From positions 1-44,393 of the forward strand of contig JACQVS010000031.1 in assembly GCA_016209605.1 (NCBI GenBank): a stretch of DNA of 44,393 bases, written 5' to 3'. Under the pieces are notes generated by a model. It did not search any database. It saw only the letters and a list, made by a program, of their open reading frames with translations, and had not been told where the DNA came from. This document shows positions 25,501 to 32,800 of this stretch, in pieces. Every line of letters begins with the position of its first letter. Positions within the stretch are counted from its first letter, which is position 1. This DNA comes from Planctomycetota bacterium (GTDB taxonomy: Bacteria; Planctomycetota; UBA8108; JACQVS01). A program made the translations under genes and the position numbers.

Positions 25501-25784
25501 CGGCGGTGGCGCGCCAGGAGCACGAGTGAGGCGCCGCCGGCGCTATTCCACGGTCCGGGGCCCTGCCGTCCCGAAGATCCGGCGGTCAGCTCGGCGCCGA
25601 TCAGCGGCCGCAGGCCGCGCTCGCGCATGAGGCGATGGAAGACGATGGCGCCGTAGAGGTTGTCGATATCCGCGAGCGCCATGGCCGGCAGGCCCAGCGC
25701 CGCCGCGCGCGCCACCAGCTTCTCCACCGGCGCCGTGCCGAGGCCCAGCGAGTAAGCGCTCTTCACTCGGATCGGAACAAACAT
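22551..25784 (-). CDS. DnaE-type DNA polymerase III alpha subunit, DnaE2/ImuC-like, with degenerate PHP domain
   Basis: A 1,077-residue C-family polymerase. The palm has 'ADLPDIDIDLCWIRRDEVI' with the catalytic Asp pair, the fingers and 'TVGRGSGASSMVAYALGVT' are present, and the C-terminal ~110 residues are an OB fold ('RVRVAGLLAACRRARTRSG'). The length fits error-prone DnaE2/ImuC rather than replicative DnaE1. The N-terminal PHP domain starts 'VPIRVKSAYSLGLGT' and 'ALADIDNLYGAI' where DnaE1/DnaE2 have H.HS.[FY]S and DH/DHG, so its metal-binding histidines are lost. It starts three bases after the Y-family polymerase stop and is the third gene of the cassette; lesion bypass is the expected role. 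Confidence 0.85.
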   Translation of the reverse strand: MFVPIRVKSAYSLGLGTAPVEKLVARAAALGLPAMALADIDNLYGAIVFHRLMRERGLRPLIGAELTAGSSGRQGPGPWNSAGGASLVLLARHRRGYENLCRLITHRQLEPERFDLTEALCRHGEGLLVLSERPETLEPLVEASRRPGDSCALDPGALRLLLVRPGEGVSPETRERALLEAAKRWEIPLAADPHIVFLDPTDHPLHRLQAAIRENTVVSRVAARGNADGAGGLAAAFSPGRFFPGPREFERRFGDVPEAVREAHRLAELCDLDLSRGKPIFPKVPALGASQPNGGESPFSALSRLAFEGLRRRSGPLTPAALERLTTELSMIDRLGFTEYFLVVGDLVRRARERGIATVGRGSGASSMVAYALGVTNVDPLAYGLYFERFLHPGRADLPDIDIDLCWIRRDEVIADVYKSYGADRVAMISSHVTFQPRSAFREALKAFGLPPEAVDRCSKRIPHHFESRSGAPVEKTGGSSGPLRDAIRSSPLGRDIPLAEEPYRSAVPLAERLIGLPHHLSIHPGGIVIGDRPLDGYVPLEYAAKGLVVTQYDMYSIEDVGLVKIDLLGNRCLTEIQETIERAGLDLESIPDRDPAAVELLCSGRTVGCFQIESPAMRSLLRQLKVRSIRDCIAAVAIIRPGPAEGGMKERFILRVNGAEPAEFLHPALRPVLEENHGVILYEEDVMRVIAALTGWPLAEGDSMRSALKKCRSDEERRDLENRFASAAIRNGIEPDVAAAAWRGLLQFSRYCFNKAHASGYGLLAYQSAYLKAHCPAEFACALLNHHAGMYSLRTIAEEARRMGVAILPPCANRSEGRHILEEAPGAARKAIRLGLLQVKGLSHISIEAILAGRPFRSLNDLLRRAQIPRRELEALILAGAIDFTGLNRPQLLWELESTYDGERGRGDLGLLAPEDCRLEYPPLPDYTPLQKVIHELRHLELALTAHPLALLADRPELKGRVPAAAITGAAPGKPAGGAAGSPAARPGQRGRRVRVAGLLAACRRARTRSGRMMEFVTLEDESGVIEGTLFPEVFERHGSALQSLGPYVAEGTVEDHYGAVTVNLQWIRRLPFDTR

Positions 25785-25787
25785 GGA

Positions 25788-27230
25788 TCAGCGCGTCAAA
25801 CACGGAGTCCGTAAAATGAAGCCATGCGCATCCTGCGGCAGCTTCCCCAAAAGCTGGAGGGATCGTCCCGCGACCACGGCCGCGTAGCCGAAGCGCTCGC
25901 GCACCGCATCGAGGCTGGCGCATAGCCGGCCGGCTTGAGCCCGCCGCTCGGCCTTGGCCTGAGCGCGCGAGAGCAGATCGTCCTCCCGGCCCAGGAACCC
26001 CAGCCGCGGATCGAACCGTTCCCCTTCGAAGAGGTCGAGTTCGAGGAGGCCGCTCTCCGGGCGGAGCGCCGACAAGGTCACGCCGGCGAGGCGGAGCGCC
26101 ACCCGCCGGGTGTGGAGGGCGCGGTAACGCGACAGCACCGCGGCGAAGATTTCGGAGTCGATGCAGGTGGGGGCGGGAAGGGTGGTGGAGCTGGCGCCGT
26201 CCTCCACGCGCCCAGGCTCATCCCCAGGACCGGGTTCATCCCTGTAACCGGGCTCATCGGTCCGCACCTTGACCTCCACCGTGCGCGCGGCGAGCCCAAG
26301 CTGGCGCAAGGCGTTGCCGGCCCGCTCGCAGAGGTAATAAAGCATGGCCTCGATCTCGCCGGGATCGACGGTGGGCTGGTGGAAGCTGGTTTCGCGGCTG
26401 ATGGAGCGGGGGATCTCGCGGGTGGAAATGGCGCGGGTGTCCTGGCCGCGGCAGCGCTCGTAGAGGTCCTCGCCCGGCCGGCCAAACATTCCCCGCAGCG
26501 AGGCGCGCGACAGCATCCGCAGGGCGCCGATGGTCTCAATGTTGAGCTTGCGGAGCTTGGCCTCGGTGCGCGGCCCGACGCCCGGCAGCATGCGGATCGG
26601 CAATGGGACGAGGAACTCCTCGACCTCCGCCGCCGCGAGCCGGCGCACGCCGCCGGGCTTGACGCTCTTTGAGGCCAGCTTCGCCAGCATGCGATTGGGG
26701 CCGGCGCCGGCCGAGACCGAGAGCCCCACCTCGGCGCGGATGCGCTGCTGCAGCTCCCGGGCCAGCGCAATAATGCCACCGCCCCCCCTCACCCGCCCCC
26801 CTTCAAGGGGGGTGGGAGGGATGAAAGTACGGGGATGGGAGGGGTGAATTACTTTCACCGCCACGCCATGAAAGTCGCAATAGGCTTCATCCAGGTACGT
26901 TTCCACCGCCGGCGACACCTCGCGGCAGCGGGCGAAGACCTCCTCGGCGAAGCAGCGGTAAATTGGGTAGTGCCCATCGGCGATCACCAGCTTGGGGCAG
27001 CGCCGCCGCGCCTCGCGGAGCGGCATGCCGGCGTGGAGGCCAAAGCGCCGCGCCTCGTAGCTGCACGAGGCAATGACCCCCGCGCCCACCGCCACCGGCC
27101 GCCCCCGCAGCCTCGGATTCCGCAGCTGCTCGACCGAAGCAAAGAAGGCATCGATGTCGACGTGCAGAACCGGGGTTTCCGTGGCCTCGTCCCAGCAATG
27201 CTTCTCTTCGCTCGGCCTCTGGTCGCTCAC
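25788..27230 (-). CDS. Y-family DNA polymerase (DinB/Pol IV-like) with an in-frame repeat insertion
   Basis: A 480-residue translesion polymerase. The catalytic acids are intact: 'VLHVDIDAFFASVEQ' (residues ~25-27) and 'VETYLDEAYCDF' (~114-115), unlike ImuB, which lacks them. Also present: 'SCSYEARRFGLHAGMPLRE', 'SVSAGAGPNRMLAKLASK' and a helix-hairpin-helix 'LLPGVGPRTEAKLRKLNIE' (spacing as in DinB). The GTG at 27230 overlaps the upstream stop (GTGA); a TTG at 27245 is unlikely. Residues ~125-154 (HPSHPRTFIPPTPLEGG region) have no counterpart in the family and correspond to a palindromic repeat inserted at 26766-26858. Confidence 0.88.
   Translation of the reverse strand: MSDQRPSEEKHCWDEATETPVLHVDIDAFFASVEQLRNPRLRGRPVAVGAGVIASCSYEARRFGLHAGMPLREARRRCPKLVIADGHYPIYRCFAEEVFARCREVSPAVETYLDEAYCDFHGVAVKVIHPSHPRTFIPPTPLEGGRVRGGGGIIALARELQQRIRAEVGLSVSAGAGPNRMLAKLASKSVKPGGVRRLAAAEVEEFLVPLPIRMLPGVGPRTEAKLRKLNIETIGALRMLSRASLRGMFGRPGEDLYERCRGQDTRAISTREIPRSISRETSFHQPTVDPGEIEAMLYYLCERAGNALRQLGLAARTVEVKVRTDEPGYRDEPGPGDEPGRVEDGASSTTLPAPTCIDSEIFAAVLSRYRALHTRRVALRLAGVTLSALRPESGLLELDLFEGERFDPRLGFLGREDDLLSRAQAKAERRAQAGRLCASLDAVRERFGYAAVVAGRSLQLLGKLPQDAHGFILRTPCLTR
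26782..26850. repeat. palindromic C/G-rich repeat inside the Y-family polymerase gene (uninterrupted copy)
   Basis: CCCCCC (26796-26801), TTCAA, GGGGGG (26807-26812) form the core hairpin, extended by CCC-G pairing to TGGG. It is followed by two copies of a GGGAGGG(A/G)TGAA tail motif. The same arrangement recurs at 27582-27850. The reading frame is kept across it. Confidence 0.85.
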
Positions 27231-27481
27231 TCGGTCAGCAGACAATCCAACCTCCAGACGGGATTCCCTTCCTCGTAGCTCACCTGAAAGATCTCGCCGC
27301 TGTCGACCGTCAGCGAAAAGCCGTACCGCCGCGGCCGCAGCGTGCGGTCGACCCAGTCGGAGTTGATCCGCACCACCTGGTAACGCTTTTTCGACCAGAG
27401 GAGCGCTACCGGGCGGATCTTCCCCTGCTCGAAAACCACGTAGACCTTGGATAAAGGCTCATCAATCCATTCCTCACGCAT
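27227..27481 (-). CDS. DUF6504-like small protein, first gene of the polymerase cassette
   Basis: An 84-residue protein: 'EEWIDEPLSKVYVVFEQGK', 'PVALLWSKKRYQVVRINSD' and 'VDSGEIFQVSYEEGNPVWRL'. This fits the small DUF6504 family, which from memory is often found next to DnaE2/Y-family polymerase genes in actinobacteria and others. It has a compact all-beta pattern, with no membrane or catalytic motif. Its stop overlaps the polymerase GTG start (GTGA), so it is co-translated. Role unknown, perhaps an accessory factor of the mutagenic polymerases. Confidence 0.6.
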   Translation of the reverse strand: MREEWIDEPLSKVYVVFEQGKIRPVALLWSKKRYQVVRINSDWVDRTLRPRRYGFSLTVDSGEIFQVSYEEGNPVWRLDCLLTE

Positions 27482-27581
27482 AACCGCTCCAAGCTCAGAC
27501 CAAAAAAGATGAAATATTCCAACGCACCCCTCCTATCGCCGCATTCGTTCGCTCCACCTGTGTCCACCCCTCTCACAACCG

Positions 27582-27850
27582 CCTCCCCTCACCGCCCCCC
27601 TTCGGTCGTCGCGCTGTCGCGCTCCGCCTTCGGGCAGCCCTCGCCGCGACCCACTTCGCATTCGCTGCTGTGCAATTGCTCGCAGCTCACCCCGCTGCTC
27701 CGGGCGCTCGAAGCTGCGCCGGGCACCGAGCCGCGCCAGCGGCTTGGTCGCGCTTCTCGCCTTCAAGGGGGGTTGGGAGGGATGAAAAGCACGGGGACGG
27801 GAGGGGTGAATACCCGCCCCCCCTCAGGGGGGGACGGGAGGGGTGAATAT
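27582..27850. repeat. tandem palindromic repeats, one copy split by an insertion
   Basis: First copy: the left half (CCTCACCGCCCCCCTTC, ends 27603) and the right half (TTCAAGGGGGGTTGGGAG, from 27762) are the two sides of the same palindrome seen intact at 26796-26812, pushed apart. Second copy: CCCCCCC (27817-27823), TCA, GGGGGGG (27827-27833). Tail motifs GGGAGGG(A/G)TGAA are at 27775, 27799 and 27836. Confidence 0.85.
27604..27759. mobile_element. 156-bp hairpin element inserted in the palindrome, flanked by CCTTC
   Basis: The insertion is bounded by CCTTC at 27599-27603 and 27760-27764, a 5-bp direct repeat that looks like a target-site duplication. Inside, ACCGAGCCGC (27725-27734), GCCA, GCGGCTTGGT (27739-27748) form a hairpin of the 'GGGCACC...GGTCG' type also found twice in the galM element. 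It codes for nothing, so it would be moved by an enzyme encoded elsewhere. Confidence 0.65.
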
Positions 27851-27856
27851 CAGCGC

Positions 27857-27888
27857 CTCCCAGGGGGACCCGTCGATCCCCCTGGGAG
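27857..27888. repeat. perfect 11-bp hairpin
   Basis: CTCCCAGGGGG (27857-27867) and its exact reverse complement CCCCCTGGGAG (27878-27888) with a 10-base loop. It sits in the leader of the polymerase cassette. No T-tract follows on either side, so it is more likely part of the repeat cluster than a terminator. Confidence 0.75.
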
Positions 27889-28119
27889 ACTCATAAAGAG
27901 AGAAGGAAGTAGCTCCATCCGCCCGGGAGGGACCGAGGGAGGAGTTCCCGCCTCCCCGGGGGAAGCCGAGGAGGAGGGATCGTGGAGAGAGAGTGGGATG
28001 TCGTCCTTCGCGGCTGCCAGCTCCTGCAAATCGTGGTTATAAAAATCAGGCTCCGTCTCTTCACTACTCTATTTGCCAAGGGGCGTCTTTCACCAAAGCA
28101 AGGTCCGCTTCAGCGAGAA

Positions 28120-28133
28120 CGAACATCTGTTCG
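28120..28133. promoter_or_regulatory. second LexA/SOS box
   Basis: CGAACATCTGTTCG is a perfect CGAACA/TGTTCG palindrome close to the Gram-positive-type LexA consensus CGAAC-N4-GTTCG. Its centre lies 33 bp from the first box (three helical turns), just past the predicted transcription start, where a repressor would block RNA polymerase. Confidence 0.75.
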
Positions 28134-28145
28134 CTCAACATCTAC

Positions 28146-28174
28146 TTTATAGCGAACACCTGTTCGCTTTTCAA
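28146..28174 (-). promoter_or_regulatory. SOS-regulated promoter with a LexA box as its spacer
   Basis: On the minus strand TTGAAA (28174-28169), a 17-bp spacer and TATAAA (28151-28146) make a strong sigma70-type promoter pointing at the DUF6504-polymerase-DnaE genes. The spacer holds the perfect palindrome GCGAACACCTGTTCGC (28152-28167), a LexA-type box. A second box follows at 28120-28133. Repression by LexA until DNA damage is the natural reading; the lexA gene itself is not in the window. Confidence 0.75.
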
Positions 28175-28235
28175 GAGAAAATTAGGGAAATTTTTGGTTT
28201 TTTTTAAGTCACGGGCTGAATTGAATTTGGCGGGG

Positions 28236-28619
28236 TCAATCCAGGTATTCATCCCCCTCGTCGAACGTCGGGATGGCGATCACCAGGACCTTCAGGTGGC
28301 CGACGGCCCGATGCCGCGTTCCGGGCTGGATGAGGATGGCGGTGCCGGGGCGCACCGGCACCGGATCGCCGTTCAATTCCAGGGCTCCCTCCCCCTCGAG
28401 GATGTAGTAAATCTCCGTCAAGCGCTTGTGGTAGTGGGTCTGGGCGTCCTTGGAAATGTCGACGCGATGGATGGTGGCGGCGCGGTTCTCCGGGACCTTG
28501 AAGGCGCGCCGCGACTGCCCGCAGGGGCAAGCGACGGGAGGGATGTCCTCGAACCGGGCCAGGAGATATCCCTTGGTTTTCCGGGTGCTGGCGACCTTCT
28601 TTTTAGCAGCGGGTTTCAA
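28236..28619 (-). CDS. cupin-domain protein
   Basis: A 127-residue single-domain cupin. The first motif is 'AQTHYHKRLTEIYYILEGEG' and the second 'PGTAILIQPGTRHRA', giving the His/His/Glu and His metal ligands. There is a basic N-terminal tail (KPAAKKKVASTRK). Starts at a TTG overlapping the upstream stop (TTGA), with GGAGG six bases ahead, which makes this rare start convincing. It is co-transcribed with the DUF3810 gene. Cupins of this size are often sugar isomerases or small-molecule sensors; the ligand is not readable. Confidence 0.8.
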   Translation of the reverse strand: MKPAAKKKVASTRKTKGYLLARFEDIPPVACPCGQSRRAFKVPENRAATIHRVDISKDAQTHYHKRLTEIYYILEGEGALELNGDPVPVRPGTAILIQPGTRHRAVGHLKVLVIAIPTFDEGDEYLD

Positions 28620-29707
28620 TCGTTCCCTCCGAATATTTTCAGCTGGCCCTGTCGCCGCGCCTTGATGACGAGCTGCAAGGCGCGCGAGTAGTCCTTCACG
28701 CCGTGCTTCACGCCTTGCGACTTGAGGTAGATATCATAAACCGGCCCCTGCAGCTTGACCAGCCGCTCGACACGGTACCGCTCGCTCACGCGGCGCATCT
28801 CCGCGAGGTCGCCCCGGGCCGCCGGGGGAAGCGAACTCAAAAACTGCCGGCGCTCGGCGGGCGGCAACTCGGCGGTAAAACTCCGGAAGAGGCTCAGCGC
28901 CACGGCATAGCGCGCGTAAGCATCGCGCGCCCGCAGGCCCGCGGCCGCGGCGGCGAAGTCCGCATCGGCCTCGCCGCTCAAGCCGGCGACGTGAGCCAGC
29001 TCGTGGGCGCTGGTCGCCAGAGCCGCCACCTCCGGCAGCGCCGGATCGACGTGCGGCTCGAGAAAAAACGGCGACAACATGCCGGCAGTGCCGAAGGCCA
29101 GAAAGAACCCTGGGGGCGGATGCTTGATGCGCCGGGGAAGCGGCACCGGGCGGCCATCCCAGCTCTTGATCGTCTCCAAGAGCGCCTGCCGCAGCGCCGC
29201 GAGCGCCCGCGGCCCGTCGCGATCCGGGGCCAGAGGCAAATCGCGCTCGATCACTCGCCGCAAGAGCGTTAAAAAGCTCTTCATCTCTTCAGCGGTGGCC
29301 GCGCCGCCGCCCAGCCGCAAGCGCTCCTCGAGGGGCTGGCGCCGGTACCCCGCGCCCCAGAGAGCGAGAAAGACGAGATAAGCGGCCGCCGAGGCAAAAG
29401 CCAGCGCCTTCAACTCCCAGAGCGCCGCGGCGGCTCGCGACCAGCCCCGCCGCCTCTTCCGCTTCCAGGCGAGGAGGAGGAGGGCAGGTCCTGCCAGGAT
29501 CACCAAGGCGACCGCCCAGGCGCTCACCGAAAACGGCGCGGCCTCGGCCAGGGGGACCAATACCGCGGCCACCCAGCGGTAGAGGCCGCGCGAGTAGAAC
29601 CGCTCCACCCACTCCGGCGGTGGCGGGGCGAGGTTCCAGCCGGCCGCCAGGACCAGGAGGACGAGCAAAACCAGCCAGGCTCCCAGACGTTCCGGCGGAG
29701 AGGCCAT
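28616..29707 (-). CDS. DUF3810 family membrane protein, putative zinc metallopeptidase
   Basis: A 363-residue protein with three N-terminal hydrophobic helices (~residues 10-28, 58-80, 105-125) and a soluble C-terminal part. That part carries 'TSAHELAHVAGLSGEADADF', a zinc-type HExxH (HELAH) with a downstream Glu, as in DUF3810. Activity is inferred from the motif; the substrate is unknown. I prefer the ATG at 29707, where the first helix begins; an ATG at 29794 is in frame but that stretch overlaps the -35 of the opposite-strand promoter. The cupin gene overlaps its 3' end by four bases. Confidence 0.78.
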   Translation of the reverse strand: MASPPERLGAWLVLLVLLVLAAGWNLAPPPPEWVERFYSRGLYRWVAAVLVPLAEAAPFSVSAWAVALVILAGPALLLLAWKRKRRRGWSRAAAALWELKALAFASAAAYLVFLALWGAGYRRQPLEERLRLGGGAATAEEMKSFLTLLRRVIERDLPLAPDRDGPRALAALRQALLETIKSWDGRPVPLPRRIKHPPPGFFLAFGTAGMLSPFFLEPHVDPALPEVAALATSAHELAHVAGLSGEADADFAAAAAGLRARDAYARYAVALSLFRSFTAELPPAERRQFLSSLPPAARGDLAEMRRVSERYRVERLVKLQGPVYDIYLKSQGVKHGVKDYSRALQLVIKARRQGQLKIFGGND

Positions 29708-29787
29708 CGGGGCGATGATCGGCCGGCTCGAGCCGGTGGACGCGTCCTTGGCCTTTGTAAAATTTAATCTGTCCTCGCGGTTTCGGC

Positions 29788-29816
29788 TTGACATGAAAAG
29801 GCCTGGTTTTTATTTT
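29788..29816 (+). promoter_or_regulatory. promoter for the giant CotH gene
   Basis: Perfect TTGACA (29788-29793), 17-bp spacer, TATTTT (29811-29816, 4/6). The predicted start near 29823 leaves a leader of ~67 bases before the ATG at 29890. It lies in the divergent gap with the DUF3810 gene. Confidence 0.55.
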
Positions 29817-29889
29817 CGATGAAATAGCTTATTCGCGAGCATGCCAGATCGCATGGGTCTTGGGAATCGACATTCAAGAGCGACAGCGA

Positions 29890-32800
29890 ATGCCCATATC
29901 AAAGATCATACCCCCTTGGGGGTTCTGGCTGGCGTTTTTCGTCCCATCCCTGGCATTTTCCAGTGACCTGGACCTCGTCATCAACGAGATTTTTTATCAC
30001 CCGCCGGCCGGACTGGAAAACGCCGAGTATATCGAGCTGTACAACCGCGGCCCCGATCCCGTCAATATCTCGGGCTGGCAGTTCGACTTGGGGATCAACT
30101 TCGTCATTCCCGGCGGCACGGTGGTTCCATCGGATGGATTCCTGCTGGTGGTCAAGAACCAGGCCCTGGCGTCGAGCCTCTACCGCGGCGTTCGCATGGT
30201 CGGCAGTTATTTCGGCCTGCTCTCCGACGGCGGCGAGCGCCTCCGGCTACTCAACGCCTCGGGAACGATCATCGAGGAATTCGACTACTCCGATGATGAC
30301 GGCTGGCCCGAGGACGCCGACGGCGAGGGGGCCTCCCTGGAGAGGATCGGCCCGGAGCTGGAGCCGTGGTTCGCTGACTCCTGGGCGGCCAGCTTCACGA
30401 TCCTGGGCTCGCCCGGAAAGCTCAACACCCAGTACCGCGAGCTGGTCGACCTCAACCTGATCGCCGCGGGTGAAGACTGGAGGTATCAAAAAGGCACCGC
30501 CGAGCCCTCCGCCTTCCCCGGCGACTGGGCCAAGCCGGGCTTCGACGACTCCGCCTGGCTCACCGGACCCACCGGCATCGGATACGGCGACAACGATGAC
30601 GCCACCGTCCTCGCCGACATGCAAAACGCCTACACCACCGTCTACATGCGCAAGCGCTTCGACGTCGCCGACCCGAACGACCTCGAGGCCCTGACCTTCT
30701 CGGTCAACTACGATGACGGATACGTGCTTTACCTGAACGGCGCCGAGGTCGATCGTAAAAACGTCGGCGGCGCGCCGGGATCGCCGCTCCCCTTCGACGC
30801 CCTCGCCCTCGGCAACCGCGAGGCCACCAGCGTCGAGCTCGTCGACCTCACCTCGCAGCGCTCCCTCCTCGCCGCCGGCACGAACGTCTTCGCCATCCAG
30901 GTGGTCAACCAGGCGATCGGCAGCTCCGATCTCTCGATGATTCCAGCGCTCGCTTCCAGGAAGCTGATCTCGGGGGTGGACACCTCTCTCAACCGCATCG
31001 TCTCCTCGACGGTGATTCCGCAGGCCAGCCCATGGAAGTACTTCAAGGGGACGGTGGAGCCAGCGCCGGCGCTGGGGGAATGGACGGCCAGCGGCTTCGA
31101 TGACGCCGCCTGGCCGGACGGCCCCGCCGGCTTCGGCTACGGCGACAACGACGACAACACCGTTCTGAGCGACATGCTGAACGGCTACACCACGGTCTAC
31201 ATCCGCAAGGCTTTCACGGTGAGCGATCTCGCGAGCGTGGCCGGAATGAGCCTGGGCATGAGCTACGACGACGGCTTCATCGCCTACTTGAACGGCGTCG
31301 AGGTGGCGCGCGCCTTCGCCCCCGGCGCCGCGGGGACCTTCCAGCCCCGAACAGCGTTGGCCTCGGGGAGCCACGAGGCCGTTGGCGAGGAGGTTTTCGA
31401 CCTCGCCTCCAAGCTGAGCGCGCTGGCCGCCGGCGCGAACATCCTCGCCGTTCAAGGCTTCAACAGCTCCCTCGCGAGCGGCGACTTTTCCCTCCATCCG
31501 CGCCTCACCCTCTTCACCGCCGTGCAGGGGGATCCGCAGGCGATCACCGCCGGCGTCTCCATCAACGAGGTCTTCAATCCTCCCGCCGGCGACGGCTGGG
31601 TGGAGATCGCCAACTGCTGCTCGAGCGCCGTCGAGCTCTCCGGCTTCGGTCTCTCCCACGATGGCGCCGTCCCGCTGCGATACGCCTTTTCGCCCGGAAC
31701 GGTGCTGGTCTCCGGAGGATTCTTGACGGTGGCGGAGTCGAGCCTGGGCCTCGCGCTGCCCTACGCGGGGACGCTGCTCCTCACCGATGCCGCCGGCGTC
31801 GTGCTCGTCGATGGCAAGCGCTACGAGATCCGCGATCCCGGCCTGCCCTCCGGCTGCTACCCCGATGCCAAGGGGGAGTTTGTCCAGCTTTCCAGCCCGA
31901 CCCCGGACCTGGGCAACGCCCCGCCGCCCGATTTCGGAATCCGCGTGAACGAGATCATGTACCATCCCCTCGGCGCCCCCGGCGCGCCCGAGCTGGAGTG
32001 GATCGAGCTGGTGAACAGCACCGCCGCGGCGGTCAACCTCACCGGCTGGGAGTTCACCCGCGGCATCGACTATGAGATTCCCAATGGCACGGTGATCGCG
32101 GCGGGCGGGTACCTGGTGGTGGCCGGCGATCCGGCCGGCGTCGAGGCTCGTTACGGCATTACCGGCGTCCTTGGCGGCTACACCAGCGGCCTCAAGAACG
32201 ATGATGAGCTGATCGTCCTGCGCGACCATCTCGGCAACGTCGCTAATCGTATCCATTACGCCGATGACGGCCGCTGGCCGGCGGCGGCCGACGGCGCCGG
32301 CCCATCCCTCGAGCTGGTCCACCCGGCGCTCGACAACCGCATCGGCCACGCCTGGCGGGCGAGCGCCGGCGAGGGCACGCCGGGGGCGCAGAACAGCCGG
32401 TTCGCGCTGTCGGCGCCGCCGGTGGTGTCGCGTCTCAAGCACTTTCCCCCGGTGCCTCAGAGCGGCCAGGCGGCGCAGGTGACCCTGGAGGCCGCCGGTC
32501 TCGACCCCATCGCCGAGGTCCGCCTCTTCCACCGCGCCGCGGGCAGCCCCCCGCCCCCCTTCGCGGTGATCGTCATGCTCGATGACGGGCTCTCGGGCGA
32601 CGGCACCGCCGGCGACGGCGTCTACGGCGCCTCCTTGCCCGGCCAGCCGAACGGAGCGGTGGTGGAATTCTTCATCGAGGCGGAGGACGCGGCCGGCAAC
32701 GTGCAGGTGATCCCCTCGACCGCTCCGGCGCAGAACAACCTCTACCTCGTCGCCAGCGCGCCTCCTTCGCTGGGGGTGCCGCTCTACCGCCTCATCATGA

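Larger units (their letters stand above)
27482..28119. other. 638-bp gene-free stretch filled with hairpin repeats, leader of the polymerase cassette
   Basis: There is no convincing gene on either strand. From 27582 to 27888 it is built of palindromic repeats (listed separately). From 27920 to 27985 there are more imperfect C/G-rich hairpins. Transcription from the SOS promoter at 28146-28174 would have to cross all of it before the first gene at 27481. Short frames at 27533-27766 and 27891-28079 (minus) are Pro/Arg-rich readings of the repeats. Confidence 0.6.

Noticed and set aside
22395..25529. A 1,044-codon plus-strand frame opposite the DnaE-type polymerase
   Set aside because: Shadow frame: composition-driven, no motif, while the minus frame carries complete polymerase motifs.
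27533..27766. A 77-codon minus-strand gene in the polymerase-cassette leader
   Set aside because: It is made wholly of the hairpin repeat sequence and has no ribosome site; nothing in it looks like a protein family.
27582..27888. CRISPR array
   Set aside because: The repeats are palindromic, vary in spacing and have no unique spacers of constant length; no cas genes are nearby.
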